64,000 nt of DNA from Ramlibacter aurantiacus (GCF_016722895.1 NZ_JAEQNA010000001.1:186001-250000), one strand, 5' to 3'. Shown: positions 25,082 through 36,787, numbered from the stretch's first letter. Made by a program: numbers and translations. Notes: generated by a model not told the origin, from the sequence alone.

Positions 25082-28000
25082 ATGACGCTGCCTTCCCTGC
25101 CGTCGGGCCTGTATGACCTGCCGCTCTCCGAGAGCCTGGAGCGCCTGCTCGCCGGTGACGCCGCCGCGCGGCACCTCGTTCAGCCGCTGGCGGCCGGTGC
25201 GGCGGAGATCCTGGCGGACAGCCTGGTCAGGCAGATCGCCGCATTGCTCGACGACCTGCCTGGTGAAGGTGCCGAAGCGGCCCAGCGGCAACTGGCGCTG
25301 GTGAACGAGCTGCTGGTGTGGCTGCGACAGCGGCTCCTGTCCGCTTCCGGCAACAACGCGGCCGCCTCTCATATCGACCTGCTTGTACCGCCCGCACGCC
25401 TGCTGCGCGCCGTACACCGCACCCCGGTCAGCCCAACGCCGCCACAGCTCGGCCTGGCCAGCCCTTGGCTTTTCACCGCCGGCAAAGGGTCGCCGTCCTT
25501 GCTGCAGGAGATCCGCCGCGAACTGGCCTCGAGTGAGCGCGTGGACATCCTGGTCAGCTTCATCACCGTCTCGGGTGTGCGCAAGCTGCAGGACGTGCTC
25601 CAGCAGGTCACTGCCCAGGGCGGCCAGGTGGGCCTGCATGACCTGCGCATCCGCATTCTCACGACCACGTACACCGGTGCGACCGAGGCCCGGGCGCTGG
25701 ACGAGCTGGCGCGCCTGCCGGGATGCGAGGTGCGCGTGTCGCTGGATGGCCGCCGTACGCGCCTGCACGCGAAAGCCTGGATGTTCCACCGCGACACCGG
25801 CTTCGGCTCGGCCTACATCGGTAGTGCCAACTTCACGGGGGCGGCGCTGACCGGGGGCCTGGAGTGGACGGTGAAGCTCACGCAGCGCGGCCAGGCGGCC
25901 CTCTTCACGCGTGCCGAGGCGCACTTCGAAACGCTTTGGGCTGACAACGAGTTCCAGCGCTACGACCCCGACGATGCCGCGCACCGGCAGGCCCTCACCG
26001 CAGCCATCCAGCGTGAATCGGGCGGGGCCCCGGGGCATGGCGCCTTCATCGCGTCGGGCTTCTTCGACCTGCAGCCGAAGACCTATCAGAAGGACATGCT
26101 GGAACAACTGGCGACCGAACGTGCGCACGGCCGTCACCGCAACCTGCTGGTTGCTGCCACCGGGACCGGCAAGACCGTGGTGGCGGCGTTCGACTATCGG
26201 GCTTCCTGCGGACAGATCGGCGGCCGGCCACGGCTGCTGTTCGTCGCACACCGAGAAGAAATCCTGCGCCAGGCGTTGCGCACCTACCGGGAAGTGCTGC
26301 GCGACCCGGATTTCGGCGACCTGCTCACCGGCACGCACGAGCCCGAACAGCAGGACCACTTGTTCGCCACGATCGACAGCGTCACCAGCCGTGATCTCGT
26401 GGCCGCCTTGGGTGCCGCGCATTGGCACACCGTGGTGGTCGACGAGTGCCACCGCCTGGCTGCCGACCGTTTCGATACGTTCGCGCGCGCCGTCGAGCCC
26501 GGCATCCTGCTCGGCCTGACGGCCACGCCCGAGCGCAGCGACGGCAAGCCGCTGTCCCCCTACTTCGACCATCGCCCCGATGGCAGTCCCGCCGTCGAGA
26601 TGCGCCTGTGGCACGCGCTGGACCTGCAGCTGCTGTCACCCTTCGAGTACTACGCCTGCGACGACGAAACTGACTTCTCGTCGGTGCCTTGGGACCAACC
26701 CGGCGAGCGCGAGGCGATCGACAAACTCGTCACCGCCAACGACGTCCGCGCAAAGCTGGTGGTCAAGGAGTGGATGCGCCTTGCCTCCCAGCCTGGGCAG
26801 TCCAAGGCCCTGGTCTTCTGCGTGTCCGTGGCGCATGCCGAGTTCATGACGGGCTGGCTCAATCGCGCCGGCCTGCCTTCGGCATGCATCGTGGGAAGCA
26901 CCCCGCCGGACGAGCGCCGGCGCGCGCCGCAACGCCTGGCCAACGGTGAGCTTTGCGCGCTGGTCACCGTGGACCTCTACAACGAGGGCGTGGACCTCCC
27001 CATGGTGGACACCCTGTTGCTGCTGCGCCCGACGCAGAGCCCGGTCCTGTTCCAGCAGCAGCTCGGCCGCGGCCTGCGCCTGGCGCCGAAGAAGGAAAGC
27101 TGCCTGGTCCTGGACTTCGTGGGCCAGCATCGTGCCGATTTCCGCTTCGATCGCCTGCTGTCCACCATCACCGGTCTCACCCGTCGCGAGTTGATCGATG
27201 CGGTGGAGCACGGCTTCGGCAGCCTGCCTCCCGGTTGCCATATCCACCTGCAAAAGCAGACGCGGGAGCAGGTGCTGGGCGGCCTGCGCACACTCACGCA
27301 ACAGAGCTGGCGGCGACTGAGGACGGAACTACAGAGCTACGCGACCCTGCGCGGCCGCCCCGCGGTGTGCCTGGCCGACTTTCTGCGGGACCAGGCCATC
27401 GAGCTGGATGACGTCTACCGAGCCGGCACCGGTGGCACCCGCAGCGGCTGGACGACACTGAAGCGTGACGCAGGGCTGTTGGCCTGCGAACCAGGCCTGG
27501 AAGAGGCGTATTTCAGCCGCCGCGCGGCGGATCTGTTGCATGTGGATGATCCTGCCCGGCTGGCCCTGCTGCGCCGCTTGCCTGCGATGTTGAACGCCGG
27601 CGGAGACACCACTGAAAGCGACCGCGCCTTGCTGCAGATGCTGGCCTACCAGATTGATGGCAGGCATGAGCAGAAGGGAGAAGCCGCGGCATTCCTGCAG
27701 CGCCTGGCCGCGAGTTTTCCCGTGGTCGAAGATCTGGCCGAACTAGGCAGCTGGCTCGAAGCATCCAGCCAGCTGCCCGCCACGCCGCTGCCTGGCCTGG
27801 AAGACACGCCGCTGGTCCTGCACGCACGCTACGGCATCCGCGAAATTCTCACGGCGGTCGGCTGGCTCACCGCAGAGCGCCGAACCCCCTTCCAGGCCGG
27901 CGTGCTGGCGCTGCCGCAGCGCAAGACCGAACTGCTCTTCGTGACCCTGGACAAGAGCGAGGGCTACCACGACCGCATCGCCTACCGGGACTACGCGATC

Positions 28001-28261
28001 AGCGCGGAACGCTTCCACTGGCAATCGCAAAACAGCGCCGGGCCCGACACGCCGGGTGGTCGACGCTACCTGGATAGCAGCTGGAACGGCTGGCAGTTCC
28101 AGCTGTTCGTGCGGGGCCGCAAGGCCGAACCGTACCGGGCTTGCGGACCCGTCTGCCTGGAGAGTTCGGAAGGGAATCGCCCGATGAGCATCACCTGGCG
28201 GATCGGGACGTCCTTGCCAGCAAGGCTGTTCCGCGAGTTCAGCGTGTTGCGAGATGGCTGA
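25082..28261 (+). CDS. PLD-nuclease / SF2 helicase / DUF3427 protein
   Basis: A 1059-residue multidomain protein. Residues 1-110 are a helical region; residues 125-310 form a phospholipase D-like nuclease with the HKD-type RLHAKAWMFHRD (about 226-237) and GSANFTGAAL. A superfamily 2 helicase follows: [13 protein letters not shown] (Walker A, about 361), VVVDECHRL (motif II, about 454), GLTATPERSDG (motif III) and QQLGRGLRLAPKKE (motif VI, about 660). The C-terminal part (about 750-1040) corresponds to DUF3427. GAGGAG precedes ATG 25082, 28 bases after the glycosyltransferase gene. Proteins of this build occur sporadically in bacteria, often near defence genes, but I know no established function. 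Restriction or DNA repair are both possible. Confidence 0.82.
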   Translation: MTLPSLPSGLYDLPLSESLERLLAGDAAARHLVQPLAAGAAEILADSLVRQIAALLDDLPGEGAEAAQRQLALVNELLVWLRQRLLSASGNNAAASHIDLLVPPARLLRAVHRTPVSPTPPQLGLASPWLFTAGKGSPSLLQEIRRELASSERVDILVSFITVSGVRKLQDVLQQVTAQGGQVGLHDLRIRILTTTYTGATEARALDELARLPGCEVRVSLDGRRTRLHAKAWMFHRDTGFGSAYIGSANFTGAALTGGLEWTVKLTQRGQAALFTRAEAHFETLWADNEFQRYDPDDAAHRQALTAAIQRESGGAPGHGAFIASGFFDLQPKTYQKDMLEQLATERAHGRHRNLLVAATGTGKTVVAAFDYRASCGQIGGRPRLLFVAHREEILRQALRTYREVLRDPDFGDLLTGTHEPEQQDHLFATIDSVTSRDLVAALGAAHWHTVVVDECHRLAADRFDTFARAVEPGILLGLTATPERSDGKPLSPYFDHRPDGSPAVEMRLWHALDLQLLSPFEYYACDDETDFSSVPWDQPGEREAIDKLVTANDVRAKLVVKEWMRLASQPGQSKALVFCVSVAHAEFMTGWLNRAGLPSACIVGSTPPDERRRAPQRLANGELCALVTVDLYNEGVDLPMVDTLLLLRPTQSPVLFQQQLGRGLRLAPKKESCLVLDFVGQHRADFRFDRLLSTITGLTRRELIDAVEHGFGSLPPGCHIHLQKQTREQVLGGLRTLTQQSWRRLRTELQSYATLRGRPAVCLADFLRDQAIELDDVYRAGTGGTRSGWTTLKRDAGLLACEPGLEEAYFSRRAADLLHVDDPARLALLRRLPAMLNAGGDTTESDRALLQMLAYQIDGRHEQKGEAAAFLQRLAASFPVVEDLAELGSWLEASSQLPATPLPGLEDTPLVLHARYGIREILTAVGWLTAERRTPFQAGVLALPQRKTELLFVTLDKSEGYHDRIAYRDYAISAERFHWQSQNSAGPDTPGGRRYLDSSWNGWQFQLFVRGRKAEPYRACGPVCLESSEGNRPMSITWRIGTSLPARLFREFSVLRDG

Positions 28262-28280
28262 CCCACCTCCCTCGTGAAGG

Positions 28281-28300
28281 ACGTTCCGGGTTCCGGACGT
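28281..28300. terminator. Weak hairpin between convergent genes
   Basis: ACGTTCCGG (28281-28289) and CCGGACGT (28293-28300) pair with one bulged base around a three-base loop, between the convergent helicase and rng stops. No T-tract follows on either strand, so it is at best a modest terminator. Confidence 0.3.
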
Positions 28301-28307
28301 TGAACCG

Positions 28308-29783
28308 CTAAAGCAGCACGATGTCGTACTGCTCCGGCCCCATGGCGTTGTCGCTTTGCAGCGAGATCGGCTTGCCGATGAAGTCGGACAGGCCCGCCAG
28401 GTGCTGGCTCTCCTCGTCGAGGAACAGTTCGACCACCCGCGGCGACGCGACCACCCGGTACTCGCGCGGATTGAACTGCCGCGCCTCGCGCAGGATCTCG
28501 CGCAGGATGTCGTAGCAGACCGTGCGGGCGGTGCGCACCTGGCCCGAGCCCTGGCAGCTGGGGCAGGGCTGGCACAGCATGTGCGCCAACGATTCACGCG
28601 TGCGCTTGCGGGTCATCTCCACCAGCCCCAGCTGCGAGAAGCCGCCGCACATGGTCTTGACCCTGTCTCGCGCCAGCTGCTTGCGCAACTCGGCCAGCAC
28701 CGCGTCGCGGTGCTCGGTGCGACTCATGTCGATGAAGTCGACGATGACGATGCCGCCGAGGTTGCGCAGGCGCAGCTGCCGCGCGATGGCTTGGGCGGCT
28801 TCGAGGTTGGTCTTGAAAATGGTTTCGTCGAAGTTGCGTGCGCCCACGAAGCCGCCGGTGTTCACGTCCACCGTGGTCAGGGCCTCGGTCTGGTCGACGA
28901 TGAGGTAGCCGCCCGATTTCAGGTCCACCCGCCGGCCGAGCGCGCGGGTGATCTCGTCGTCGATGGAGTACAGGTCGAAGATCGGCCGCTCGCCCTTGTA
29001 CAGGGCCAGCCTCGACAAGGCCTGCGGCATGAACTCCTCGCCGAAGGCCTGCAGCAGCCCGAACTGCTCGCGCGAGTCGATGCGGATGGTCTGCGTCTCC
29101 TCGCCGACCAGGTCGCGCAGCACCCGCTGCAGCAGGCTCAGGTCCTGGTGCAGCAGGGAACCGGGCGGCAGGGTGACGGCGGCCTCGCGGATCCGAGCCC
29201 AGGTCTTGCGCAGGTAGGCGATGTCGTCAGCCAGCTCGGCATCGGTGGCGTCCTCGCCGTTGGTGCGCAGGATGAACCCGCCACCGCCAGGCCCCACCAA
29301 CGCCTGCAGCCGATTGCGCAAGGCATCGCGCTGGGCCGCGGGAATCTTCTGCGACACGCCCACGTGATCGTCCTGCGGCAGGAAAACCAGCAGGCGCCCG
29401 GCGATGCTCACCTGCGTGGACAGCCGCGCGCCCTTGGTGCCGATGGGATCCTTGATCACCTGCACCATCAAGGCCTGGCCCTCGAAGACCTGCCGCTCGA
29501 TGGGGACGACGGGCTGGCCGGGGCGCCCCGGCGGCTCACCCTCGGGGGGGCGCTGCCAGACATCGGCCACGTGGAGGAAGGCCGCGCGCTCGAGCCCGAT
29601 GTCGATGAAGGCCGACTGCATCCCCGGCAGCACGCGAGCCACCTTGCCCAGGTAGATGTTGCCGACCAGGCCCCGCTCGAGCGTGCGCTCCACGTGCAGC
29701 TCCTGCACCGCGCCGTTTTCGACGATGGCGACCCGCGTCTCTTGCGGGGACCAGTTGATCAGGATGTCCTGCTGCGCGCCCAT
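28308..29783 (-). CDS. rng: Ribonuclease G
   Basis: RNase E/G family endoribonuclease of 491 residues that matures 16S rRNA and decays some mRNAs. The S1-like RNA-binding region includes LERGLVGNIYLGKVARVLPGM (about 40-60), the catalytic part has GGYLIVDQTEALTTVDVNTG with the metal-binding Asp residues (VDVNTG and IVDFIDM), and the zinc link lies in LCQPCPSCQGSGQVRT. No long C-terminal scaffold is present, separating it from RNase E. ATG 29783 is used; a TTG at 29804 would add seven residues. It follows maf by 76 bases and closes the yebC-purD operon. Confidence 0.95.
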   Translation of the reverse strand: MGAQQDILINWSPQETRVAIVENGAVQELHVERTLERGLVGNIYLGKVARVLPGMQSAFIDIGLERAAFLHVADVWQRPPEGEPPGRPGQPVVPIERQVFEGQALMVQVIKDPIGTKGARLSTQVSIAGRLLVFLPQDDHVGVSQKIPAAQRDALRNRLQALVGPGGGGFILRTNGEDATDAELADDIAYLRKTWARIREAAVTLPPGSLLHQDLSLLQRVLRDLVGEETQTIRIDSREQFGLLQAFGEEFMPQALSRLALYKGERPIFDLYSIDDEITRALGRRVDLKSGGYLIVDQTEALTTVDVNTGGFVGARNFDETIFKTNLEAAQAIARQLRLRNLGGIVIVDFIDMSRTEHRDAVLAELRKQLARDRVKTMCGGFSQLGLVEMTRKRTRESLAHMLCQPCPSCQGSGQVRTARTVCYDILREILREARQFNPREYRVVASPRVVELFLDEESQHLAGLSDFIGKPISLQSDNAMGPEQYDIVLL

Positions 29784-29859
29784 GGGTTCCGTCCGGACTT
29801 GCAATGTACGTCAGAACCCCGGCCCCGCCGCTCGGGCGCGAGGGTGTGCGCGGGGCCGC

Positions 29860-30474
29860 TCAGCACGGCCAGCCCACGGCGCGCAGCAGCTGCCCGGTCT
29901 CGAACAGCGGCAGGCCCATGATTCCCGAGTAGCTGCCGCTGATGTGGGACACGTGCAGCGCCATGCGACCCTGGATGGCGTAGGCGCCGGCCTTGCCCAG
30001 CGGCTCGCCGCTGGCGACATAGCGCTCGATCTGCGCCGTGGTGAGCGGCTCGAAGGTGACCCGGGATTCGCTCACGGCCTGGTGCTGGCGCCCGTCGTGC
30101 GCGATGGCGATGGCCGTGAGCACACGGTGGGTGGCCCCGGCCAACTCGCGCAGCATGGACACCGCCTCCTGCGCGTCGGCCGGCTTGCCGAAGATGCGCT
30201 GGCCAAGGGCCACGGTGGTGTCCGAGCACAAGACCGGCGCCGGCGGCAGGTCGCGGGCGCGCAGGCGCGCGAGCGCGGCCTGCAGCTTGAGCCCGGTCAC
30301 GCGGCACACGTAGGCCGTCGGATCTTCACCCGGCGCCACGGCCTCGATCGATTCGGTGTCCTCGCCTGGATCGGCCAGCAGCAGTTCGTGCGGCACCCCC
30401 ACTTGCTCGAGCAATTGGCGGCGGCGCGGACTCTGCGAGGCGAGATAGATGAAACGGGGTGCCGACACGCTCAT
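29860..30474 (-). CDS. maf: Maf nucleotide pyrophosphatase
   Basis: House-cleaning pyrophosphatase of 204 residues that hydrolyses dTTP/UTP or modified nucleotides, historically a septum formation inhibitor. [17 protein letters not shown] is the N-terminal signature, [18 protein letters not shown] carries the catalytic-base Asp region and [21 protein letters not shown] the QG-type motif; these fit the YhdE-like rather than the YceF-like branch. ATG 30474 overlaps the rlmH stop (ATGA). The order rsfS-rlmH-maf-rng is conserved in many betaproteobacteria. Confidence 0.93.
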   Translation of the reverse strand: MSVSAPRFIYLASQSPRRRQLLEQVGVPHELLLADPGEDTESIEAVAPGEDPTAYVCRVTGLKLQAALARLRARDLPPAPVLCSDTTVALGQRIFGKPADAQEAVSMLRELAGATHRVLTAIAIAHDGRQHQAVSESRVTFEPLTTAQIERYVASGEPLGKAGAYAIQGRMALHVSHISGSYSGIMGLPLFETGQLLRAVGWPC

Positions 30475-30938
30475 TCGCGGTGATAGGGGTGGCCGGCGTT
30501 GATCGACCAGGCCCGATACAGCTGCTCGACCAGCAGCACGCGCACCATGGCATGCGGCAAGGTGAGGTCGGACAGGCGCAGCCGCTCGTGCGCCTGCTCG
30601 CGAAACGCCGGGTCGAGTCCGTCGGGGCCGCCGATCACCAGCGCCACATCGTCGCCGGCCAGCTGCCAGTCGGTGAGCTTGGCGGCCAGCGCCTGGGTGG
30701 TGACGGCCGTGCCGCGCTCGTCGAGCGCGACGATGCGCGCGCCCTTGGGAACCTGGGCCTGGATGCGCTCACGCTCGGCGGCCATGGCGGCTTGCCCGGT
30801 GCGCGAGGCGCGCGGCTCGGTCTTCACCGGGCGCAGCTCCAGCTTGAGTTCGGGCGGGAAGCGCTTGGCGTAGTCGTCCCACGCGGTCTGCGCCCAGTCG
30901 GGTACCCGCAGGCCCACCGCCACCACGCACAGCCTCAT
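30471..30938 (-). CDS. rlmH: 23S rRNA pseudouridine-1915 N3-methyltransferase RlmH
   Basis: SPOUT-class methyltransferase of 155 residues acting on pseudouridine 1915 of 23S rRNA in assembled 70S ribosomes. Full family length. The SAM-binding trefoil knot motifs are [10 protein letters not shown] (about 100-109) and [25 protein letters not shown], and the C-terminal GHPYHRE is almost invariant in the family. ATG 30938 overlaps the rsfS stop. Confidence 0.97.
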   Translation of the reverse strand: MRLCVVAVGLRVPDWAQTAWDDYAKRFPPELKLELRPVKTEPRASRTGQAAMAAERERIQAQVPKGARIVALDERGTAVTTQALAAKLTDWQLAGDDVALVIGGPDGLDPAFREQAHERLRLSDLTLPHAMVRVLLVEQLYRAWSINAGHPYHRE

Positions 30939-31636
30939 GCGCGCGCGGGCGTCTTGCGGGCTGGCGCCTTCTTGGCCGGGGCCTTGGCGGCGGCAGACTT
31001 GCCTGCCGTTTTCGCGGGCGCCTTGGCCGGCGCCTTCGCAGCAGCCGCCTTCTTCGCAGGCGAAGCCTTCTTTGCCGCGCTGGCCTTCTTCGCAGGCGCG
31101 GACTTCTTCGCGGCCGGCCCCTGCTTGGCGGCCTTCGCTTGCGCATCGGCGGCCTTGGCCGCCTTCTTGGCGGCGCTGCTGCGGCGCAGCGATGGGCTGT
31201 CACCCGCGGCCTTCCCGGCGGCAGCCTTGGCGGGTGCCTTGGCAGGGCCCGACGCGACCGGCTTGGGCGCGCCGAGCTTCAGCCGCACGGGCTTCTCACC
31301 CCAGATCTCTTCGAGGTGGTAGTAGTTGCGGATGGCCGGCTGCATGATGTGCGCCACGGCGGCGCCGCAGTCCACGATGATCCACTCGCCGTTTTCCTCG
31401 CCCTCGATCCGGGGCTTGTTGAAGCCGGCCTCACGGACGGCGTCGCGAACGCTGGCGGCAAGCGCCTTGGTCTGGCGGTTGGAGGTGCCCGAGGCGACGA
31501 TCACCCGCTCGAACAGGGGCGACAGATGCTCGGTGTTGAAGACCTGGATGTCCTGCGCCTTGACGTCCTCCAAGCCCTCGACGATGGCACGCTGCAGGCG
31601 TTGGGTGTCTTTTTTGGCGGCGGTTTCTTGGCTCAT
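30935..31636 (-). CDS. rsfS: Ribosome silencing factor RsfS with Lys/Ala-rich tail
   Basis: RsfS binds uL14 and blocks subunit joining when nutrients fall. The conserved domain covers residues 1-120: [57 protein letters not shown] and YYHLEEIWG. It normally ends there (105-120 residues). Here about 110 more residues follow, made of repeats such as AAKKA, PAKKA and APAKAPAK, closely resembling histone-H1-like C-termini. The tail is in frame, without stop, and ends four bases into rlmH, so it is not a frameshift artefact by appearance. The start at 31636 overlaps the nadD stop by one base. Confidence 0.93.
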   Translation of the reverse strand: MSQETAAKKDTQRLQRAIVEGLEDVKAQDIQVFNTEHLSPLFERVIVASGTSNRQTKALAASVRDAVREAGFNKPRIEGEENGEWIIVDCGAAVAHIMQPAIRNYYHLEEIWGEKPVRLKLGAPKPVASGPAKAPAKAAAGKAAGDSPSLRRSSAAKKAAKAADAQAKAAKQGPAAKKSAPAKKASAAKKASPAKKAAAAKAPAKAPAKTAGKSAAAKAPAKKAPARKTPARA

Positions 31637-32256
31637 CAGGTGGGCAGGTAAAGATGGTGTTGTTCAATATAGCGCGCCACGCCGTCGGGAACGAGGTGGG
31701 CGATATCCTCTGCCGCGGCCACCCGGCGGCGTACTTCGGTGGCGCTGACGGGCATGGGGGGCAGTTCGACCGCCTCCCAGTGACCGCCGGGTACGTGGCT
31801 GGCGTCGAAGGGAATGGGCGCCTGCGCGGGACGCGCCCGCTCGGCGATGGCGATGGTCGCCAGCCGCGGAATCTCGGCGCTCTCGCGCCATCCGTGCAGG
31901 GCTTCGGCCTGGTCGGCCCCGATGACCAGCACGAGCTCGGCATCGGGGTACTCCTGGCGCAGTTCGCGCAGCGTGTCCACGGTGTAGGTGGGTCCGCTGC
32001 GCCGCAGCTCCCGGCCGTCGACCACGGCACGGGGCACGGCGGCGAAGGCCAGAGCGGACATGGCCAGCCGGTGCGCGTTGTCCGACAGCGCGCGCGCCTT
32101 GTGCCAGGCCTGGCCGGTGGGGAACACGCGCAACTCGACCAGGCCGAGTTGTTCGACGGCGGCACGGGCCAGGGCGACGTGCGCGCAGTGCGGCGGATCG
32201 AAGGCGCCGCCGAACATCCCGATCCGGCGGCGCGCCAAACGCGCGGCGCCGCTCAA
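31636..32256 (-). CDS. nadD: Nicotinate-nucleotide adenylyltransferase NadD
   Basis: Adenylates nicotinate mononucleotide in NAD synthesis; 206 residues. [19 protein letters not shown] (about residues 13-31) holds the nucleotidyltransferase GxFDPxHxxH motif; [13 protein letters not shown] FPTGQAWHK and the C-terminal [11 protein letters not shown] (ISST/SATEIR motif) are typical. The TTG at 32256, overlapping the hemF stop (TTGA), is preferred because an internal ATG at 32217 would remove the first strand. Coupled to rsfS downstream. Confidence 0.93.
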   Translation of the reverse strand: MSGAARLARRRIGMFGGAFDPPHCAHVALARAAVEQLGLVELRVFPTGQAWHKARALSDNAHRLAMSALAFAAVPRAVVDGRELRRSGPTYTVDTLRELRQEYPDAELVLVIGADQAEALHGWRESAEIPRLATIAIAERARPAQAPIPFDASHVPGGHWEAVELPPMPVSATEVRRRVAAAEDIAHLVPDGVARYIEQHHLYLPT

Positions 32257-33167
32257 ACCCACTCCCTGGGAACGAGGAAGCGGCGCACCAGCTCGTCTTC
32301 GGGCGAACCGGGTTCGGGCTCGCGGCGGTACGCCCAGCTCGCCAGGGGCGGCATGGACATGAGGATGGATTCGGTGCGTCCGCCCGACTGCAGGCCGAAG
32401 TGCGTGCCGCGGTCCCAGACGAGGTTGAACTCGACGTAGCGGCCGCGCCGCATCAGCTGGAACTCGCGCTCGCGCTCGCCCCAGGGCAACTGGCGGCGCC
32501 GCTCGAGGATGGGCAGGTAGGCCGGCAGGAAAGCCTCGCCCACGGACTGCAGCATGGCGAAGCTGCGTTCGGGACCGAGCTCGGCGAAGTCGTCGAAGAA
32601 GATGCCACCGATGCCGCGCTGCTCGCCTCGATGGCGCAGGCAGAAATACTCGTCGCACCAGGCCTTGAAGCGCGGGTACTTGTCGTCGCCGAAGCCGGCC
32701 AGCGCCTGCTTGCAGGTGGCGTGGAAGTGCCGGGCGTCTTCCTCGAAGCCGTAGTAGGGCGTGAGGTCCATGCCGCCGCCGAACCAGCACACCGCCTCAC
32801 CCGAGGCGGGCATGGCGGCGATCATGCGCACGTTCATGTGCACGGTGGGCACATAGGGATTGCGGGGGTGGAAGACCAGCGACACGCCCATGGCCTCGAA
32901 GGGCGCACCCGCGAGCTCGGGCCGGTGCTGCGTGGCCGAGGGCGGCAGGGCCGGCCCGCGCACCTGCGAGAAGCCGCAGCCGGCGCGCTCGAAGACGTCG
33001 CCACCTTCGAGGATGCGCGTGATGCCGTCGCCCTGCAGCCGTTCGCCGGGCGGCTTGTGCCAGGCGTCGGCCTGGAAGGATCTGCCGCCATCGACGGCGG
33101 CACAGGCATCGGTGATGCGCTGCTGCAGCCCGAGCAGCCAGGTGCGCACGTCGGCGACTGGAACCAT
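32253..33167 (-). CDS. hemF: Oxygen-dependent coproporphyrinogen III oxidase HemF
   Basis: Oxidative decarboxylase of heme synthesis, 304 residues. Family landmarks are [23 protein letters not shown] (split here as [12 protein letters not shown] and ARHFHATCK), [15 protein letters not shown] and [22 protein letters not shown] 33167 is used; an in-frame GTG at 33176 overlapping the purD stop (GTGA) would add three residues. The enzyme needs oxygen, so the organism can live aerobically. Its stop overlaps the nadD TTG start. Confidence 0.95.
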   Translation of the reverse strand: MVPVADVRTWLLGLQQRITDACAAVDGGRSFQADAWHKPPGERLQGDGITRILEGGDVFERAGCGFSQVRGPALPPSATQHRPELAGAPFEAMGVSLVFHPRNPYVPTVHMNVRMIAAMPASGEAVCWFGGGMDLTPYYGFEEDARHFHATCKQALAGFGDDKYPRFKAWCDEYFCLRHRGEQRGIGGIFFDDFAELGPERSFAMLQSVGEAFLPAYLPILERRRQLPWGEREREFQLMRRGRYVEFNLVWDRGTHFGLQSGGRTESILMSMPPLASWAYRREPEPGSPEDELVRRFLVPREWV

Positions 33168-33172
33168 GCTCG

Positions 33173-34453
<1,281 letters not shown>

Positions 34454-34496
34454 GCGATGGCCCCTTGGGATTCCTGGACGTGGCGCGCGATGCCGC

Positions 34497-35222
34497 TCAC
34501 TCCGCGATCTCCGCGTTATGGAAGACGTCCTGCACGTCATCGAGGTCTTCCAGGGCGTCCAGCAGCTTCTGCATGCGCTGGGCGTCCTCGCCGGTGACTT
34601 CGATGGTGTTCTCGGGCCGCATGGTCACCTCGGCCATCTCCGGCGGCAGGCCGGCGGCCTCGAGGGCGTTCTTCACCGACTCGAACTGGGCCGGCGCGGT
34701 GAGCACCTCGATCGAGCCGTCCTCGCCCACCACCACGTCATCGGCCCCGGCCTCGAGGGCCACTTCCATGACCTTGTCCTCGCTCGCACCGGGGGCGAGG
34801 ATGAGCTGGCCGACGTGCTTGAACTGGAAGGCGACCGAGCCTTCGGTGCCCATGTTGCCGCCGTACTTGCTGAACACGTGGCGGACCTCGGCCACCGTGC
34901 GGACCTTGTTGTCGGTCATGGTGTCCACGATGATGGCCGCGCCGCCGATGCCGTAGCCCTCGTAGCGGATCTCCTCGTAGTTGACTCCCTCGAGGTTGCC
35001 CGTGGCCTTGTCGATGTTGCGCTTGATGGTGTCGGCCGGCATGTTGGCCGCCTTGGCCTTGTCCACCGCCAGCCGCAGGCGCGGATTGGCGTTCAGGTCA
35101 CCGCCGCCCTGGCGGGCCGCCACCATGATTTCGCGGATGACCCGGGTCCAGACCCGGCCGCGCTTTTCGTCCTGGCGCCCCTTGCGGTGCTGAATGTTGG
35201 CCCATTTACTGTGTCCAGCCAC
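34497..35222 (-). CDS. YebC/PmpR-family transcriptional or translation regulator
   Basis: A 241-residue cytoplasmic protein of the YebC/TACO1 family. [22 protein letters not shown] is the family start, followed by [33 protein letters not shown] and [19 protein letters not shown]. Members act as DNA-binding regulators or help ribosomes through proline-rich stretches. It is the first gene of the long minus-strand housekeeping operon and divergent from a HerA-like ATPase gene, 68 bases away. Confidence 0.95.
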   Translation of the reverse strand: MAGHSKWANIQHRKGRQDEKRGRVWTRVIREIMVAARQGGGDLNANPRLRLAVDKAKAANMPADTIKRNIDKATGNLEGVNYEEIRYEGYGIGGAAIIVDTMTDNKVRTVAEVRHVFSKYGGNMGTEGSVAFQFKHVGQLILAPGASEDKVMEVALEAGADDVVVGEDGSIEVLTAPAQFESVKNALEAAGLPPEMAEVTMRPENTIEVTGEDAQRMQKLLDALEDLDDVQDVFHNAEIAE

Positions 35223-35290
35223 AGGTTCGTCCTTATTGGTGTGGTGTGCGGTACGCTTGCCGCGAAAGCCGTCATTCTACTTTTCGCACC

Positions 35291-36787
35291 ATGGCCCAAG
35301 CCCTGCTCATCGCTCGAAACAGCCAAGCCGAATGCCACCTGCTGCCCGCCCTGGCCAATCGGCACGGCTTGATCACGGGCGCGACCGGCACCGGCAAGAC
35401 GGTGACCCTGCAGACGCTGGCCGAGCAATTCAGCCGCATCGGGGTGCCGGTGTTCATGGCCGACGTGAAGGGCGACCTCACCGGCATCAGCCAGGCCGGG
35501 CAGCTGTCGCCCAAGCTGGCGGCGGTGCTGCAGGAGCGCCACCTGCCGACGCCCGAGGCCCTCGCCTGCCCCGCCACGCTGTGGGACGTGTTCGGCGAGT
35601 CCGGCCATCCGGTGCGGGCCACCGTCTCCGACATGGGGCCGCTGCTGCTGGGCCGCATGCTCAACCTCAACGAGACGCAGGCCGGCGTGCTGCAGATCGT
35701 CTTTCGCATCGCCGATGCGCAAGGGCTGCTGCTGCTGGACCTGAAGGACCTGCGCAGCATGCTGCAGTACGTCGGCGACAACGCCAGGCAGTTCACCACC
35801 GAGTTCGGCAACATCAGCGCCGCCAGCGTGGGCGCCATCCAGCGCGGGCTGCTGCAGATCGAATCGCAGGGCGGCGACAAGTTCTTCGGCGAGCCCATGC
35901 TGGACATCGCCGACTTCATGCAGACCGACCCGCAGGGACACGGGGTGGTGAACATCCTGGCGGCCGACAAGCTGCTGAATTCGCCGCGCCTGTACGCCAC
36001 CTTCCTGCTGTGGATGCTGTCCGAACTCTTCGAGCAGTTGCCGGAAGTGGGCGACCTGGACAAACCCAAGCTGGTGTTCTTCTTCGATGAAGCCCACCTG
36101 CTCTTCAACGAAGCGCCCAAGGCGCTGGTCGAACGCATCGAACTGGTGGTGCGGCTGGTGAGGTCCAAGGGCGTGGGGGTGTACTTCGTCACACAGAACC
36201 CGATGGACATTCCCGACTCGGTGCTGGCCCAGCTGGGCAACCGGGTGCAGCATGCGCTGCGGGCCTTCACCCCACGCGACCAGAAGGCGGTCAAGGCCAC
36301 GGCCGAGACCATGCGGCCCAAGAAGGGGCTCGACATCGAGGCCGCCATTACCGAGCTGGCGGTGGGCGAGGCCCTGGTGAGCTTCCTCGACGCCAAGGGA
36401 CGGCCCAGCGAAACGGAGCGGGCCTACGTGCTGCCGCCGGGCAGCCAGATCGGCCCCATCACGCCGCAGCAGCGGCAGGCATTGATCGCCTCCTCGCTGG
36501 TGGCCGGCGTGTACGAGAAGGCGCAGGACCGCGAGTCGGCGCACGAGATGCTGGCCGCGCGTACCGCCGCCACCGCCGCGCAAGCCCCCGCGTCCGACGC
36601 GGCCGCCGGCAGCGGCGGCGGGCTGGCCGACATCCTGATGGGATCGACCGGGCCGCGCGGGGGGCGCCGCGAGGGGCTGGTCGAGATGATGGCCAGGTCG
36701 GCCGTTCGCACCATCGGCAGCAGCCTGGGCCGCGAGATCATCCGCGGCGCGCTCGGCGGCATCCTGGGCGCGAAGAAGCGGCGATAA
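35291..36787 (+). CDS. HerA/DUF853-family helicase-like ATPase (YjgR-like)
   Basis: Cytoplasmic P-loop ATPase of 498 residues related to HerA/FtsK and to E. coli YjgR. Walker [12 protein letters not shown] is near residue 30, [12 protein letters not shown] follows, Walker B is [13 protein letters not shown] (about 258) and [30 protein letters not shown] forms the arginine-finger side. The C-terminal 80 residues contain an Ala/Gly-rich linker and end in a basic ILGAKKRR. Physiological role unknown; no NurA partner is adjacent. ATG 35291 is chosen because it follows the divergent promoter and begins the conserved [10 protein letters not shown]. Confidence 0.88.
   Translation: MAQALLIARNSQAECHLLPALANRHGLITGATGTGKTVTLQTLAEQFSRIGVPVFMADVKGDLTGISQAGQLSPKLAAVLQERHLPTPEALACPATLWDVFGESGHPVRATVSDMGPLLLGRMLNLNETQAGVLQIVFRIADAQGLLLLDLKDLRSMLQYVGDNARQFTTEFGNISAASVGAIQRGLLQIESQGGDKFFGEPMLDIADFMQTDPQGHGVVNILAADKLLNSPRLYATFLLWMLSELFEQLPEVGDLDKPKLVFFFDEAHLLFNEAPKALVERIELVVRLVRSKGVGVYFVTQNPMDIPDSVLAQLGNRVQHALRAFTPRDQKAVKATAETMRPKKGLDIEAAITELAVGEALVSFLDAKGRPSETERAYVLPPGSQIGPITPQQRQALIASSLVAGVYEKAQDRESAHEMLAARTAATAAQAPASDAAAGSGGGLADILMGSTGPRGGRREGLVEMMARSAVRTIGSSLGREIIRGALGGILGAKKRR

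Noticed and set aside
24983..26614. Minus-strand open frame of 543 codons opposite the helicase
   Set aside because: Overlaps the glycosyltransferase end and the helicase domains, which show intact motifs on the plus strand; composition is that of an antisense frame.
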